DNA of 64,000 nucleotides from an uncultured Hymenobacter sp. (GTDB lineage Bacteria; Bacteroidota; Bacteroidia; Cytophagales; Hymenobacteraceae): assembly GCA_913776615.1 (NCBI GenBank), contig CAJYPK010000034.1, positions 62,001-126,000 of the forward strand, in the 5' to 3' direction. Of the stretch, positions 32,363-41,450 are shown piece by piece. Under the pieces are notes generated by a model. The model saw only the letters and a list, made by a program, of their open reading frames with translations, made no database searches and was not told the DNA's origin. How positions within the stretch are numbered: position 1 is the stretch's first letter; every line of letters starts with the position of its first letter. The translations under genes and the position numbers were made by a program.

Positions 32363-34423
32363 TTATAATTTTTTAATGACCAATGCCTCGGCCTGCTTGG
32401 CCAGGGCCAGGCGGTAAAATTCACGCAGAGAGGCGTATTCCGCGGCGCTGTACACCGGCTTATCGAGGGTGAGGCGGCTCATCAGCTGCACCGTGCCCGG
32501 GGTGGGGCTGCTGGCGGCGTAGATGTAGCGCCCGCCCTGGTCGGGCAGGGAAATGCTGGCCGCCTTGGGCAGCTCGGCGGTGTAGCCCGGGGGCAGCGTC
32601 AGGGTTAGCACAATGACGTCTTGGTTGGCCGCCCCAAAATCGACCGGGAAGGTGCGCTCGGCGTGCTGAAACGGATTGTGGCGCTGGCCAAAGCCCACCA
32701 GCGGGCTCACGTACAGCTCGCTGGCCGTGCCGCCGGTGCTGGCGGCCTGGCGCACGTCGTAGTTAAAGCTTAGCGGCTGGCTCAGTTCTGCTACCTGGCT
32801 GAACGTGTAGGCTGGCAACTCCCAGCTGGGGTGCTGGTTGGCCAGCTCGGTTACGTACTTCTTTTCGCCCAGCTGCTGAAGCTTCTCGCGCACGCTGGCC
32901 GCCGAGTAGCCGCCGTGCTCCTCGTGCACCTTGCCCACGAGGTTGCCCTGCTCATCCAGCTTGAGCTTGATTTCCTGGTAATGGTTGTGGCGCTGGGCGG
33001 GCGTCAGGCTGACCCAGCGGCCGGCCAGCTCCTTGCTGCCCACAAGGCGGCCCGTTTGGTTGAGGCAGCGTTGCGGCAACACGCCGCAGGGCAGCAGCGG
33101 CTCGGTGGCGTCGAGCAGCAGGTCCTTACCGCCTTCCATGGGCAGCAGGCCAATGACGTAGTTGAACTGCTCCAGCAGCGGGAATGCCTCGTTGACCCGG
33201 CCGTGGGCGCGGGTGCTCAAAATGACGGGCTGGGCGGGCAGCCCGGCCTGGCGCAGGGCCGCAATGAGCAGCAGGTTCACGTCGGCCGAAGTACCGCGGT
33301 GCAGTTCGTAGCTTTTCTTGAGCGGCCCGCTGGCCGAGTAGCGGTTGGTGCCGTCGTACTTCACGCTCTTGAGCACCAGCTCGCGCACGGCCGCCGCCCG
33401 GGCCGCCGGGTCGGCATGCTGCTCGGCCAGCGACTTGAGGGCCGCGTCGAGAAAGGCCACCCGGCCCAGCTGCCCCCCAAACTCGTCGCTATTCTGTAAT
33501 TCGGAGTTGATTTTATCCCAGTCGCCCGCCACGTTGTGGTAGCCCCCACCCGGCATCCGGGTGCCAGCCAGCTCGAAGTTGATGCGCGCCACGTAGTCGC
33601 GCGTGGTCGTCATGAAGGGCTCGTCGCGCAGGGCGGGCACGTTTTGCATGGCCCAGTGATAGTTGGTAGCCTGGGCCGTGAGTGTCTCATTGCCCGACGC
33701 CACCCGCTGGCCACTTTCCGTAAAGCCGCCCTCGGTGTGCATGACGTACTGCGCCTGCTGGCTTTCGCTGGTTTGCAGGGCCAGGGGCTCGTAGCCCTGC
33801 ATCAGCATTTTATAGTCGAAATACTCCGGGATGGTCGCCTGAAACTCGCTCCAGCGGGTGGGCACTTCGCGCTGAAACGTCCAGTCCTGGAAATTGAAGA
33901 GGAAGTCCGAGGTTACCGTGTAGGCGTACTCAATTACGGCGCCCTCGCGCACGTTGGGCAGCGTAAACTTGCGCACCCGGATGTTGCTGGTACGCTCCTC
34001 GGTAAAGCCCTTGTCAATATCGAGCTTCACCTTTTCTACCTTGCCGCCTACCTCGTTGTAGGTAAAGCCGCGCAGTCCCACGAGCTTTTCCTCATCCTTG
34101 CCGCGGTGGTAAAGCGGTATTTCTATCGTGGCCAGGTCGTAGCCCGCTTTCTTCAGAATCTTGATGCGCGTCACGCGGTCCGATTCCAATTGAAAGTCGG
34201 TATTCTTCAGGCGAAAGCGCGTGGAGCCGTAGTCGTAGAGTACTACGCCCGGGGCCGCGCTGTCGGCCACGAAGCTTTTGGCATCAAAATCGGCCGGCTC
34301 GGGCTGGCCAAATTTGATTTTCACCGCCTTTACCGGAGCGGGTGGCGCCTGGGCCAGCAGGTGGCCCGGCAGCAGTAGAGAAAGGGCCGCGAGCGACCCG
34401 GCAAGGCGTAGTTTTAGTACCAT
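32363..34423 (-). CDS. DUF3857 secreted protein with degenerate transglutaminase domain, copy B
   Basis: 686 residues, signal peptide ending near HLLAQ. Same plan as copy A: IKFGQPEPADFDAKSFVADS, IEYAYTVTSDFLFNFQDW, HRGTSADVNLLLIAALRQAG and EQFNYVIGL, with the Cys and His positions again Ser and Tyr, and LLLDATEPLLPCG. First gene in transcription order of the DUF3857 trio (34423 to 28260), so its upstream region (34424-34527) should hold the promoter. Long near-identical stretches with copy A (for example LLIAALRQAxLPAQPVILST, RAHGRV) show tandem duplication. Confidence 0.87.
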   Translation of the reverse strand: MVLKLRLAGSLAALSLLLPGHLLAQAPPAPVKAVKIKFGQPEPADFDAKSFVADSAAPGVVLYDYGSTRFRLKNTDFQLESDRVTRIKILKKAGYDLATIEIPLYHRGKDEEKLVGLRGFTYNEVGGKVEKVKLDIDKGFTEERTSNIRVRKFTLPNVREGAVIEYAYTVTSDFLFNFQDWTFQREVPTRWSEFQATIPEYFDYKMLMQGYEPLALQTSESQQAQYVMHTEGGFTESGQRVASGNETLTAQATNYHWAMQNVPALRDEPFMTTTRDYVARINFELAGTRMPGGGYHNVAGDWDKINSELQNSDEFGGQLGRVAFLDAALKSLAEQHADPAARAAAVRELVLKSVKYDGTNRYSASGPLKKSYELHRGTSADVNLLLIAALRQAGLPAQPVILSTRAHGRVNEAFPLLEQFNYVIGLLPMEGGKDLLLDATEPLLPCGVLPQRCLNQTGRLVGSKELAGRWVSLTPAQRHNHYQEIKLKLDEQGNLVGKVHEEHGGYSAASVREKLQQLGEKKYVTELANQHPSWELPAYTFSQVAELSQPLSFNYDVRQAASTGGTASELYVSPLVGFGQRHNPFQHAERTFPVDFGAANQDVIVLTLTLPPGYTAELPKAASISLPDQGGRYIYAASSPTPGTVQLMSRLTLDKPVYSAAEYASLREFYRLALAKQAEALVIKKL

Positions 34424-34527
34424 ATCGAGAAGAAGATGTAGCTAGCCAGCCAATAAAAAATATGGCAGAATCAGGCTTGACAAAAGTAGCTGGTCAGCAC
34501 CCATTTGCCAACTCTTTCTCAGGAGCT

Positions 34528-35757
34528 CTACACTGCTTCTTCGGGCGCGCCTACGGCCAGCGCGGCTTCGGCGGCGGGGGCCGTGGGGTGGGCCGGGGTA
34601 GCGCGCACGCCCAGCAGCAAATAAGCCAGCGCGGCCAGCACGCTGGTCAGGCTCAGGGCGTGCACCCAGGGCAGGCGGGCGGGTTGGTTATCGAAGATCC
34701 ACCCGGCCAGCAGTGCCCCCAGCCCGATGCCTACTTCGAGGGCGATGTACATGGTGGCGATGCCGCGCCCGCGCCGCTCGGGGTGACTCAAATCCACGGT
34801 CCAGGCGTAGAGCGTGGGCGAGTTCAGCCCCGTGCCGATGCCAAAGATGATGGCCCCCAGCAAAAACACCGGTATCGACGGCGACCACACCAGCACCGCC
34901 AGCCCCAGCGCCAGCAGGCCCGACGACCAGCGCAGCACCGGCACCCGGCCGTGGGTATCGCTGGCCTTGCCCGCCACCAGGCGCACCACCAGCGAGGCCA
35001 CCGTGTAGCACACGTAAAATAGGCCCTTGGTAGTTCCGGTCAGCCCCAGCAGGCGGCTTTGGTCGGGAATCACGGTGAGCACCGCGCCGAAGGGAAACAA
35101 GCACAGCAGCGTGGTGAGGGCCGGGGCCAGCACGCGCGGCTCCAGAATCTCGTCCAGCTCCAGCTTGAGCAGCGAGAAGCTGAAGCGTCGGCGCAGCGCC
35201 TGGGGCAGCGTTTCGGTAAGGGTGCCCTGCACCAGCACCGAGAGCAGCGCCGCCGCGCTGGAGCAGTAAAACATGGTGTTGAGCGAGAACGTCTCGGCCA
35301 CCCACGAGCCGAAGGCCGGCCCGGCGGCCATGCCCAGGCTGCCCGTCACGCCGAGCAGGCCCATGGCCTCGCCGCGCTTGTCCACGGGCACAATGTCGGC
35401 CACGAACGCCGCCGTGCCCGTGGGCTTGAAGCCGGTGCTGAAGCCGTGCAGCAGCCGCAAGAACAAAAAGCTGCTCACCGTGAGCGCCCAGGGATACACG
35501 AAGCCGCACACGAAGCACACCAGCGAACCAAACACCATCACCGGAATGCGCCCCACCGTATCGGTGAGCTTGCCCGAGAAGGGTCGCGAAATGGCCGCCG
35601 TCAGGGTAAAAAGGGCGATGATAAAGCCCTTGTACTCGCCCCCGCCCAGCTGGCTGAGGTGGTCGGGCAGCTCGGGCAATAAAAGGTTAAAGGATAGGAA
35701 AAACAGAAACGACGACAGGCACATCAGCCAGAAGCCACGCGAATACGAACCAAGCAT
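34528..35757 (-). CDS. MFS transporter
   Basis: 409 residues with 12 predicted membrane segments. The N-terminal half has the MFS loop 2-3 signature region GKLTDTVGRIPVMVFGSL, and the C-terminal half repeats it as GKASDTHGRVPVLRWSSG, as expected from the family's internal duplication. N-terminus GSYSRGFWLMCLSSFLFFLS begins directly in the first helix. The pattern is closest to the drug/sugar-efflux exporters; substrate cannot be told. Lies upstream of, and on the same strand as, the DUF3857 trio but with a gap of about 100 bases; divergent from the ABC exporter gene. Confidence 0.88.
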   Translation of the reverse strand: MLGSYSRGFWLMCLSSFLFFLSFNLLLPELPDHLSQLGGGEYKGFIIALFTLTAAISRPFSGKLTDTVGRIPVMVFGSLVCFVCGFVYPWALTVSSFLFLRLLHGFSTGFKPTGTAAFVADIVPVDKRGEAMGLLGVTGSLGMAAGPAFGSWVAETFSLNTMFYCSSAAALLSVLVQGTLTETLPQALRRRFSFSLLKLELDEILEPRVLAPALTTLLCLFPFGAVLTVIPDQSRLLGLTGTTKGLFYVCYTVASLVVRLVAGKASDTHGRVPVLRWSSGLLALGLAVLVWSPSIPVFLLGAIIFGIGTGLNSPTLYAWTVDLSHPERRGRGIATMYIALEVGIGLGALLAGWIFDNQPARLPWVHALSLTSVLAALAYLLLGVRATPAHPTAPAAEAALAVGAPEEAV

Positions 35758-35860
35758 AAGTGGCGCAAAGGTCGGGCCGGGCAGCCACTTGGTTGCCCCG
35801 GCTCCTGGCTGGCCTGTCTTATAGCGAGGATACTAAGCTCAAGTACTACTGTCACACCTC

Positions 35861-35893
35861 CGTCATGCTGAGCTTGCGAAGCACGCTAGTACT
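35861..35893. repeat. Single arm of the GTCATGCTGAGC repeat family
   Basis: CGTCATGCTGAGCTTGCGAA followed by GCACGCTAGTACT. No matching inverted arm is found nearby, so this is a solo or decayed copy. It lies in the 279-base gap between the divergent MFS and ABC genes, which otherwise shows only AT-rich promoter-like sequence. Confidence 0.65.
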
Positions 35894-36036
35894 TCAATCA
35901 CCCTTTTCACCTGCCTCGAAAAGCTGCTTAACCAGCATCTTATTTATTCAATACACAGTGCCATCACCCTCGGCCTAGGGTAGCTTCCCGAAGCCACTCC
36001 CCCACTCCACTCGCTACTCTGCCGTACTGTTGACCT

Positions 36037-37926
36037 ATGCAGTGGCTTACTTCCCTCCTCTCCTCCATCTCCGCCAAAAATCCCCGCCGCAAGCACGGGC
36101 TCGATTCGCCCGCCCTGAGCGTGCGCGAGCGGGTATCGGCCCTGCGCCACCTGCCGGCCTTTCTGAAGCTAATTTGGCAGACCTCGCCTGCCCTCACGCT
36201 GGGCAATATTGTGCTGCGCCTACTGCGGGCCGCCCTGCCGCTGGCTTTGCTCTACGTGGGTCGCCTCATCCTCGACGATATTGTGGCCCTAACCAAGCTG
36301 CCGCCGGCCAGTCGGGTGGTGTCACCCGTTTTCGGCCTGGTGGCGCTGGAATTCGGCTTGGTACTGCTCACCGACGCGCTGGGCCGGGCCGTGGCCCTGC
36401 TCGACTCGCTGCTCGGCGACCTCTTCGCCAATGCCTCGTCGGTGCGCCTCATGCGCCACGCCGCCGAGCTCGACCTCGATCAGTTTGAAGACAGCACCTT
36501 TTACGACAAGCTGGAGCGCGCCCGCCGCCAAACCCTATCGCGCTCGGTGCTTATGAGCCAGGTGCTGGCCCAGGGCCAGGACGTAGTGACGCTCATACTG
36601 CTGGCTGCTGGCCTCGTGGCCTTCCAGCCCTGGCTGCTGGGCCTGCTATTGCTGGCCGTGGTACCCGCCTTCCTGGGTGAAAGCCACTTCAACGAGCGTA
36701 GCTACTCCCTCTCCCACTCCTGGACGCCCGAGCGCCGCGAGCTCGACTACCTGCGCCAAACCGGGGCCAGCGACGAAACGGCCAAGGAAGTCAAAATCTT
36801 CGGCCTCTCCGACTTTCTAATCGCCCGCTTTTCCACGCTCTCCGACCAGTTCTACGCCCAGAACAAGGCGCTGGCCCTACGCCGCGCCGGCTGGGGCACG
36901 GTGTTCGCGGCCGTGGGCGCGGCGGGCTACTACGGGGCCTATCTCTACATCATCGGGCAGGCGGTGGGCGGGGCCATTTCCATCGGCCAACTCACGTTTC
37001 TGGCCGGCTCCTTCGCCCGGCTGCGCGCCCTGCTCGAAGGTATCCTGAGCCGCTTCAGCCAAGTGGCCGACGGGGCGCTGTATTTGCAGAACTTCTTTGA
37101 TTTCTTCTTGATTGCGCCGCGCATCGTGCGGCCTGGGGCGGGGCAGGCCGTGCGGCCGTTTCCGCGGCCCATCCGGCAGGGCTTCACCTTCGAGGACGTC
37201 GGCTTTAAGTACAAAAACGCCGAAAAATGGGCCTTGCGCCACCTGTCCTTCGAGCTGCGCGCCGGCGAGAAGCTAGCCTTGGTGGGCGAAAATGGCGCGG
37301 GCAAAACCACGCTCGTCAAGCTGCTGGCCCGCCTCTACGACCCTACCGAGGGCCGCATCCTGCTCGACGGCCACGACCTGCGCGAATACGACCCCGCCGA
37401 GCTGCGCCAGGAAATCGGCGTCATCTTCCAGGATTTCGTGCGCTTTCAGCTGCCCGCCGGCCAAAACCTGGCCGTGGGTCGCATTGAGGAGCGGCAAAAC
37501 CAGCCCCGCATCGAGCAAGCCGCTCATCAGAGCCTGGCCGACTCGGTCATCGCCAAGCTGCCGCTGGGCTACGACCAGATGATTGGCCGACGCTTCAACG
37601 GTGGCGTAGACCTTTCGGGTGGCGAGTGGCAGAAAATCGCCCTCGGCCGCGCCTACATGCGCGAGGCCCAATTACTTATCCTCGACGAGCCCACCGCCGC
37701 CCTCGACGCCCGCGCCGAGTACGAGGTGTTCGAGCGCTTCAAGGAGCTCACCCAGGGTAAAACCGCCGTGCTCATCTCCCACCGCTTCAGCACCGTCCGC
37801 ATGGCCGACCGCATCCTGGTCGTCGAAAACGGCCGCGTGCAGGAAATCGGCTCGCACGAGGAACTGCTGGCCCGCGGCGGCCGCTACGCCGAGCTGTTTC
37901 AGCTGCAGGCGGCGGGGTACCGGTAG
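36037..37926 (+). CDS. ABC exporter, fused membrane and ATPase domains
   Basis: 629 residues, half-transporter that would act as a dimer in the cytoplasmic membrane. Membrane domain covers about residues 1-370 with six helices (SPALTLGNIVLRLLRAALPL …, VTLILLAAGLVAFQPWLLGL …, GAAGYYGAYLYIIG). The ATPase has Walker A GENGAGKTT (near 418), Q-loop VIFQDFVRFQLP, signature LSGGEWQKIALGRA (near 527), Walker B LLILDEPTAALDA (near 547) and H-loop LISHRFSTVRMAD. All are intact. The family includes lipid and drug exporters; cargo unknown. Stands alone. Confidence 0.93.
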   Translation: MQWLTSLLSSISAKNPRRKHGLDSPALSVRERVSALRHLPAFLKLIWQTSPALTLGNIVLRLLRAALPLALLYVGRLILDDIVALTKLPPASRVVSPVFGLVALEFGLVLLTDALGRAVALLDSLLGDLFANASSVRLMRHAAELDLDQFEDSTFYDKLERARRQTLSRSVLMSQVLAQGQDVVTLILLAAGLVAFQPWLLGLLLLAVVPAFLGESHFNERSYSLSHSWTPERRELDYLRQTGASDETAKEVKIFGLSDFLIARFSTLSDQFYAQNKALALRRAGWGTVFAAVGAAGYYGAYLYIIGQAVGGAISIGQLTFLAGSFARLRALLEGILSRFSQVADGALYLQNFFDFFLIAPRIVRPGAGQAVRPFPRPIRQGFTFEDVGFKYKNAEKWALRHLSFELRAGEKLALVGENGAGKTTLVKLLARLYDPTEGRILLDGHDLREYDPAELRQEIGVIFQDFVRFQLPAGQNLAVGRIEERQNQPRIEQAAHQSLADSVIAKLPLGYDQMIGRRFNGGVDLSGGEWQKIALGRAYMREAQLLILDEPTAALDARAEYEVFERFKELTQGKTAVLISHRFSTVRMADRILVVENGRVQEIGSHEELLARGGRYAELFQLQAAGYR

Positions 37927-38056
37927 GCAGTCGGCCGACGTTGTTTGGTCGTGCCATTTTCGAAAAAAAGTTATATATTTTATTAAATATTTTTAAATAT
38001 CTTCTTACTCAAGATTACGAGGATTCATTCGCTACAGCCTCCCAATCGTAACTCAG

Positions 38057-38668
38057 CTACCACGCATCCGGGCTGGCAGCAGGCGGTACTATGCGCATCG
38101 GCGCTACCCCAGCTTCTTCATACACCTCGGCCAAGGTCATCGTCAGTCCCAACTCCGGAATAGTTAACCCGTCCTCCGTTTCTGCCAGGGCCGTGTGCGC
38201 CCACGCCCCGTACTCGGTAAGCTGGTACCATTCCACAAGCCAGGTAGTCTGCGACACGAGCAGGTAGTGCCGCAGGCTCGGCAGCTTCTTGTACTGATTG
38301 AATTTCAGGCCACGGTCGTACGCCTCCGTGGAGGGCGACAATACTTCCACAATCAGCACCGGGCGGTGAAGCTGCTGGCTTTCGCGCTGGTCGGCCGGAT
38401 CGCAGCTCACCATCACGTCGGGATAAGTATAGTGGCGACCCTCTTCGACGGCCAGCCGCACGGCTTCCAGCTGCACCCGGCATTTTTTGCCGCGCAGGCT
38501 TTGCCGCAGCATAATGTAGCAGTTACCAGCAATTGTGTTGTGCGCGATGCTAGCCCCCGCCATCGCAAAAATTTCCCCCGCAAAAAACTCGTGGCGCACC
38601 TCACTTTGCGCTTCCAGTTCAAAGTATTCGGTGGCGGTGTATTTCGGCTTTTGCTCAGCGTGGCCCAT
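38057..38668 (-). CDS. Uma2 family (DUF820) putative restriction-like endonuclease
   Basis: 203 residues. Typical Uma2 layout: TATEYFELEAQSEVRHEFFA, GEIFAMAGAS, HNTIAGN, YTYPDVMVSCDP and LIVEVLSPSTEAYDRGLKFN, QYKKLPSLRHYLLVSQ. The PD-(D/E)xK-like core residues (Asp in PDVMV, Glu in VEVLS and Lys in FNQYKK) are present, so the fold seems intact. Uma2 proteins are abundant in Bacteroidota and cyanobacteria, often in many copies, with no settled function. Lone gene on the minus strand between two plus-strand genes. Confidence 0.9.
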   Translation of the reverse strand: MGHAEQKPKYTATEYFELEAQSEVRHEFFAGEIFAMAGASIAHNTIAGNCYIMLRQSLRGKKCRVQLEAVRLAVEEGRHYTYPDVMVSCDPADQRESQQLHRPVLIVEVLSPSTEAYDRGLKFNQYKKLPSLRHYLLVSQTTWLVEWYQLTEYGAWAHTALAETEDGLTIPELGLTMTLAEVYEEAGVAPMRIVPPAASPDAW

Positions 38669-38812
38669 CGTCTTGCGTGCTTGGTCGGCCCAAAGATAGC
38701 CCGCTGGCCCAGCCAGGCTAAGATAACCCTGGCAATAACCTGAGCGTTAGGTGAAAAAACGATTTTTCAAGCGTAGCTTGGGGAACCCATTGAATTCCTA
38801 CCGCCAGTACTC

Positions 38813-39487
38813 ATGAGATTGACCGCTACCCTTCCGTTTACCTGCCTGCTTGGCCTCAGCCTGCTTTCCGGCTGCCTTACCTCCCGCGATGCCCGCATCG
38901 AATCGAGCTACAGCTACCGCGGGCGCTTCCGCCACTACCGCACCTACGGCTTCCTCACCGGCAACGGCCTCACCGCCGACAGCACCCGCCTCAGCGAAGC
39001 CCTGCGCGACGCCATCAAGCAGCGCCTGCGCCTGCAAGGCTACAAGTACTCGCGCCGCAACCCCGATCTCATGGTGAGCTACAAATTATTCGAGGGCGAC
39101 ATGCGGTTCCCCGGCTTCGTGCAGGAAGACATCACCCACTGGGTTAAAAACAACGAGGCCGAAAACGAGGAAACCCCCGAGGAGCAGCGCCACGCCTACC
39201 AGCCCACCCGCATGCTCATGCTCGATGGTACGCTTATGGTCACGCTCATCGACACCCGCACCGACAACGCCATCTGGAACGGCTACGCCTCGGGCGTGAC
39301 CGTGCCCGAGGGCATCCGGGGCGAGTACGTGCTCGTGCGCTCGGTGCGCTCCATCTTCGACCGCTACCGCATTTTCACCGAAAACTACTTTACCGGGGGT
39401 AACCTCGAAGGAGCCCTCAACGGCCCGGCCGTCGGCGAGCCCGGTGCTCCCGGCGTGGCCCCCACTCCCACCGAAAGCCCCCGCTAA
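38813..39487 (+). CDS. DUF4136 lipoprotein
   Basis: 224 residues. LGLSLLSGC carries the lipobox Cys21. The mature part has FRHYRTYGFLTG, LSEALRDAIKQRLRLQGYKY and NPDLMVSYKL, then LMVTLIDTRTDNAIWNGYAS, which are the marks of DUF4136, a family of outer-membrane-anchored periplasmic proteins of unknown function in proteobacteria and Bacteroidota. The C-terminal tail (GEPGAPGVAPTPTESPR) is proline rich and probably disordered. Lipidation would need Lgt, encoded at 15677. Located just upstream of the nuo operon but with a clear promoter between, so separate. Confidence 0.85.
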   Translation: MRLTATLPFTCLLGLSLLSGCLTSRDARIESSYSYRGRFRHYRTYGFLTGNGLTADSTRLSEALRDAIKQRLRLQGYKYSRRNPDLMVSYKLFEGDMRFPGFVQEDITHWVKNNEAENEETPEEQRHAYQPTRMLMLDGTLMVTLIDTRTDNAIWNGYASGVTVPEGIRGEYVLVRSVRSIFDRYRIFTENYFTGGNLEGALNGPAVGEPGAPGVAPTPTESPR

Positions 39488-39510
39488 GGGCCGACCAGCC
39501 ACATTTCGTT

Positions 39511-39540
39511 TTTGCCCAGCCCGGCGCAGGTGTACCTTTG
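39511..39540 (+). promoter_or_regulatory. Bacteroidota-type promoter of the nuo operon
   Basis: TTTG at 39511-39514 and TACCTTTG at 39533-39540 are separated by 18 bases, the standard -33/-7 arrangement for Bacteroidota. The -7 lies 43 bases before the nuoA ATG. This is the best promoter match in the window. Confidence 0.75.
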
Positions 39541-39583
39541 CCTGTCCGCGCCAGTGCGCCCGCTACTTAATTAGCTGTTCATT

Positions 39584-40042
39584 ATGCTACTCGCCGTTAA
39601 TTCTTCGTACCAGCCCAGCGACTACCTGCCCATTCTCATCCAGTTTGGGCTGGCGGTAGCCTTCGTGGCCTTCGCCATGGTCGTATCGCACCTCGTGGGT
39701 CCCAAGCGCCACAGCCGCGTAAAGGACGCCGCCTTCGAGTGCGGTATCGAGAGCGTGGGCAATGCCCGCACGCCCATCTCGGTAAAGTACTTTCTGACGG
39801 CTATTCTCTTCGTCCTGTTCGACGTGGAGGTTATCTTCATGTACCCCTGGGCCGTCAATTTCCGCCAGCTTGGCACGGCCGGCTTCGTGGAAATGATCAT
39901 CTTCATGACTCTACTCATGGCGGGTTTCGGCTACGTCATCAAGAAGGGCATCCTGCGCTGGAACGAAGCCGTGCCCAACCAAACTTTCGCCGCGAAGCCG
40001 GTGTTGGAAAAACAGCCCGCCATCGCGGCGCAGGCCGCCTAA
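39584..40042 (+). CDS. nuoA: NADH-quinone oxidoreductase subunit A
   Basis: Membrane subunit of complex I (NADH to quinone, proton pumping). 152 residues with three membrane segments; ECGIESVGNAR carries the family motif (D/E-C-G) after the first helix, and YFLTAILFVLFDVEVIFMYP covers the second. The Asp/Glu residues of the membrane part are kept. The C-terminal tail (FAAKPVLEKQPAIAAQ) is longer than in E. coli. First gene of the operon; a paired repeat lies in the 78-base gap before nuoB. Confidence 0.95.
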   Translation: MLLAVNSSYQPSDYLPILIQFGLAVAFVAFAMVVSHLVGPKRHSRVKDAAFECGIESVGNARTPISVKYFLTAILFVLFDVEVIFMYPWAVNFRQLGTAGFVEMIIFMTLLMAGFGYVIKKGILRWNEAVPNQTFAAKPVLEKQPAIAAQAA

Positions 40043-40045
40043 TTT

Positions 40046-40118
40046 TAATGGTTAATTGCAGATTAGCAGGGACTAGTGCCATTAACAATTTACAATTAAC
40101 CATTAACCATTACAATTA
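40046..40118. repeat. Inverted repeat in the nuoA/nuoB gap (TAATGGTTAATTG family)
   Basis: TAATGGTTAATTG (40046-40058) pairs with CAATTAACCATTA (40093-40105), with the half-unit ACCATTACAATT following. It fills nearly the whole gap and touches the nuoB start. Confidence 0.8.
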
Positions 40119-40120
40119 TC

Positions 40121-40678
40121 ATGGTTGATACCCGCGTTCCCGAAATCAAATCAGTGCCGGCCCCCGAGGGCGTTGAGGGTGCTGGCTTCTTCGCTACTTC
40201 CCTGGAGAAAGTAGTGGGCCTGGCCCGCGCCAACTCGCTGTGGCCTCTGCCCTTCGCTACCTCGTGCTGCGGCATCGAGTTCATGGCCACCATGGGCGCG
40301 CACTACGACATCTCGCGCTTCGGCTCCGAGCGCCCCAGCTTCTCACCCCGCCAGGCCGACCTGCTGATGGTAATGGGCACCATCGCCAAGAAGATGGCGC
40401 CCATTGTGAAGCAGGTGTACGAGCAAATGGCCGAGCCCCGCTGGGTGCTGGCTATGGGTGCCTGCGCCTGCTCGGGGGGCATCTTCGACAGCTACTCAGT
40501 GCTGCAAGGCATCGACCGCATTATCCCGGTCGATGTGTACATCCCCGGCTGCCCGCCCCGCCCCGAGCAGGTGCTCGACGGCCTGATGCGCGTGCAGGAC
40601 CTCGCCAAGAACGAGAGCATCCGCCGCCGCAATTCGCCCGAGTACCAGGCGCTGCTGGCTTCTTACAACATCAAATAA
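40121..40678 (+). CDS. nuoB: NADH-quinone oxidoreductase subunit B
   Basis: Carries iron-sulfur cluster N2, the last carrier before quinone. 185 residues. The cluster ligands are visible: ATSCCGIEF, MGACACSGG and YIPGCPPRPEQ, i.e. four conserved cysteines including the adjacent Cys-Cys pair. The rest is standard (FSPRQADLLMVMGTI, YSVLQGIDRIIPVD). Peripheral arm subunit on the cytoplasmic side. Follows nuoA; a repeat fills the 104-base gap to nuoC. Confidence 0.97.
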   Translation: MVDTRVPEIKSVPAPEGVEGAGFFATSLEKVVGLARANSLWPLPFATSCCGIEFMATMGAHYDISRFGSERPSFSPRQADLLMVMGTIAKKMAPIVKQVYEQMAEPRWVLAMGACACSGGIFDSYSVLQGIDRIIPVDVYIPGCPPRPEQVLDGLMRVQDLAKNESIRRRNSPEYQALLASYNIK

Positions 40679-40682
40679 TTTC

Positions 40683-40780
40683 TTTTAGCTGTTAGCCTTT
40701 AGCCTTTAGCTGTTCGCTTCTCGTCCAGAGTTGAAACGGCCAAAAGCTAACAGCTAGCAGCTAAAGGCTAACAGCTAAAA
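40683..40780. repeat. Inverted repeat in the nuoB/nuoC gap (AGCTGTTAGC family)
   Basis: Arm 1 (40683-40703) reads TTTTAGCTGTTAGCCTTTAG then C; arm 2 (40760-40780) is its exact 21-base complement and ends two bases before the nuoC ATG. Both sides also carry shorter internal iterations of AGC(C)TTTAGC. No T run or separate gene is present. Confidence 0.88.
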
Positions 40781-40782
40781 AA

Positions 40783-41349
40783 ATGGCTGACCCGACCAAA
40801 GAAGAATCTCCCGCTGCGCAGGAAGCCGCCGCCCAAGATCCCGCCGCGCAGCAAAATGCGCGGGTACTAGCCTTGCTGCACAGCTTGTTTGGCGAAGCCA
40901 CCTTTACCGATGTGGAGGAGCCCTACGGACTGCTCACCGTTACAACCAAGCGCGAACACATCCATAACATCGTGGCTGGCTTGCAGCAGGATGAGACGCT
41001 GAAGTTTCGCTTCCTTACCACGATGTGCGGTATTCATTACCCCGAGAATCTCAATCAGGAGCTCGGGATGATCTACCACCTGCACAGCTTGGTGCACAAT
41101 ATCCGGCTGCGCATCAAGATTTTCTTCCCCATCGCCGATCCGGTGGTGCCGACCCTCACCGACCTCTACGCCACCGCCAACTGGATGGAGCGCGAGGCCT
41201 ACGATTTCTTCGGCATCATCTTCACCGGCCACCCCAACCTGCGCCGCATCCTCAACGTCGAGGACATGGACTATCACCCCATGCGCAAGCAGTACCCGGT
41301 AGAAGACGGTACCCGCGAAGACAAAACCGACCTCTTCTTTGGTCGCTAA
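40783..41349 (+). CDS. nuoC: NADH-quinone oxidoreductase subunit C
   Basis: Peripheral-arm 30-kDa subunit. 188 residues, separate from NuoD (in E. coli the two are fused). The family signature is the stretch EREAYDFFGIIFTGHPNLRR. N-terminal Ala/Gln-rich leader (DPTKEESPAAQEAAAQDP) is specific to this lineage and probably disordered. Gap of 101 bases to nuoD, filled by a related AGCT-type repeat pair. Confidence 0.94.
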   Translation: MADPTKEESPAAQEAAAQDPAAQQNARVLALLHSLFGEATFTDVEEPYGLLTVTTKREHIHNIVAGLQQDETLKFRFLTTMCGIHYPENLNQELGMIYHLHSLVHNIRLRIKIFFPIADPVVPTLTDLYATANWMEREAYDFFGIIFTGHPNLRRILNVEDMDYHPMRKQYPVEDGTREDKTDLFFGR

Positions 41350-41354
41350 ATCTT

Positions 41355-41446
41355 AAATTAGCTGTTAGCTAATAGCTGCTAGCTATTAGCTGTTTCCAAT
41401 AATTCATGTAGTGCTAACAGCTAGTAGCTATCAGCTAATAGCTTAT
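41355..41446. repeat. Inverted repeat in the nuoC/nuoD gap (AGCTGTTAGC family)
   Basis: Left: TTAGCTGTTAGCTAATAGCT and GCTAGCTATTAGCTG; right: CTAACAGCTAGTAGC, TATCAGCTAATAGCTTA. Built from the same TAGC/AGCT units as the previous gap, with mismatches; it is followed closely by the nuoD ATG. Confidence 0.85.
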
Positions 41447-41450
41447 CGAT

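Noticed and set aside
40680..41450. CRISPR-like reading of the TAGC/AGCT iterations in the nuoB/C and C/D gaps
   Set aside because: Units are short, inverted and without spacers of constant length; no cas genes in the window.
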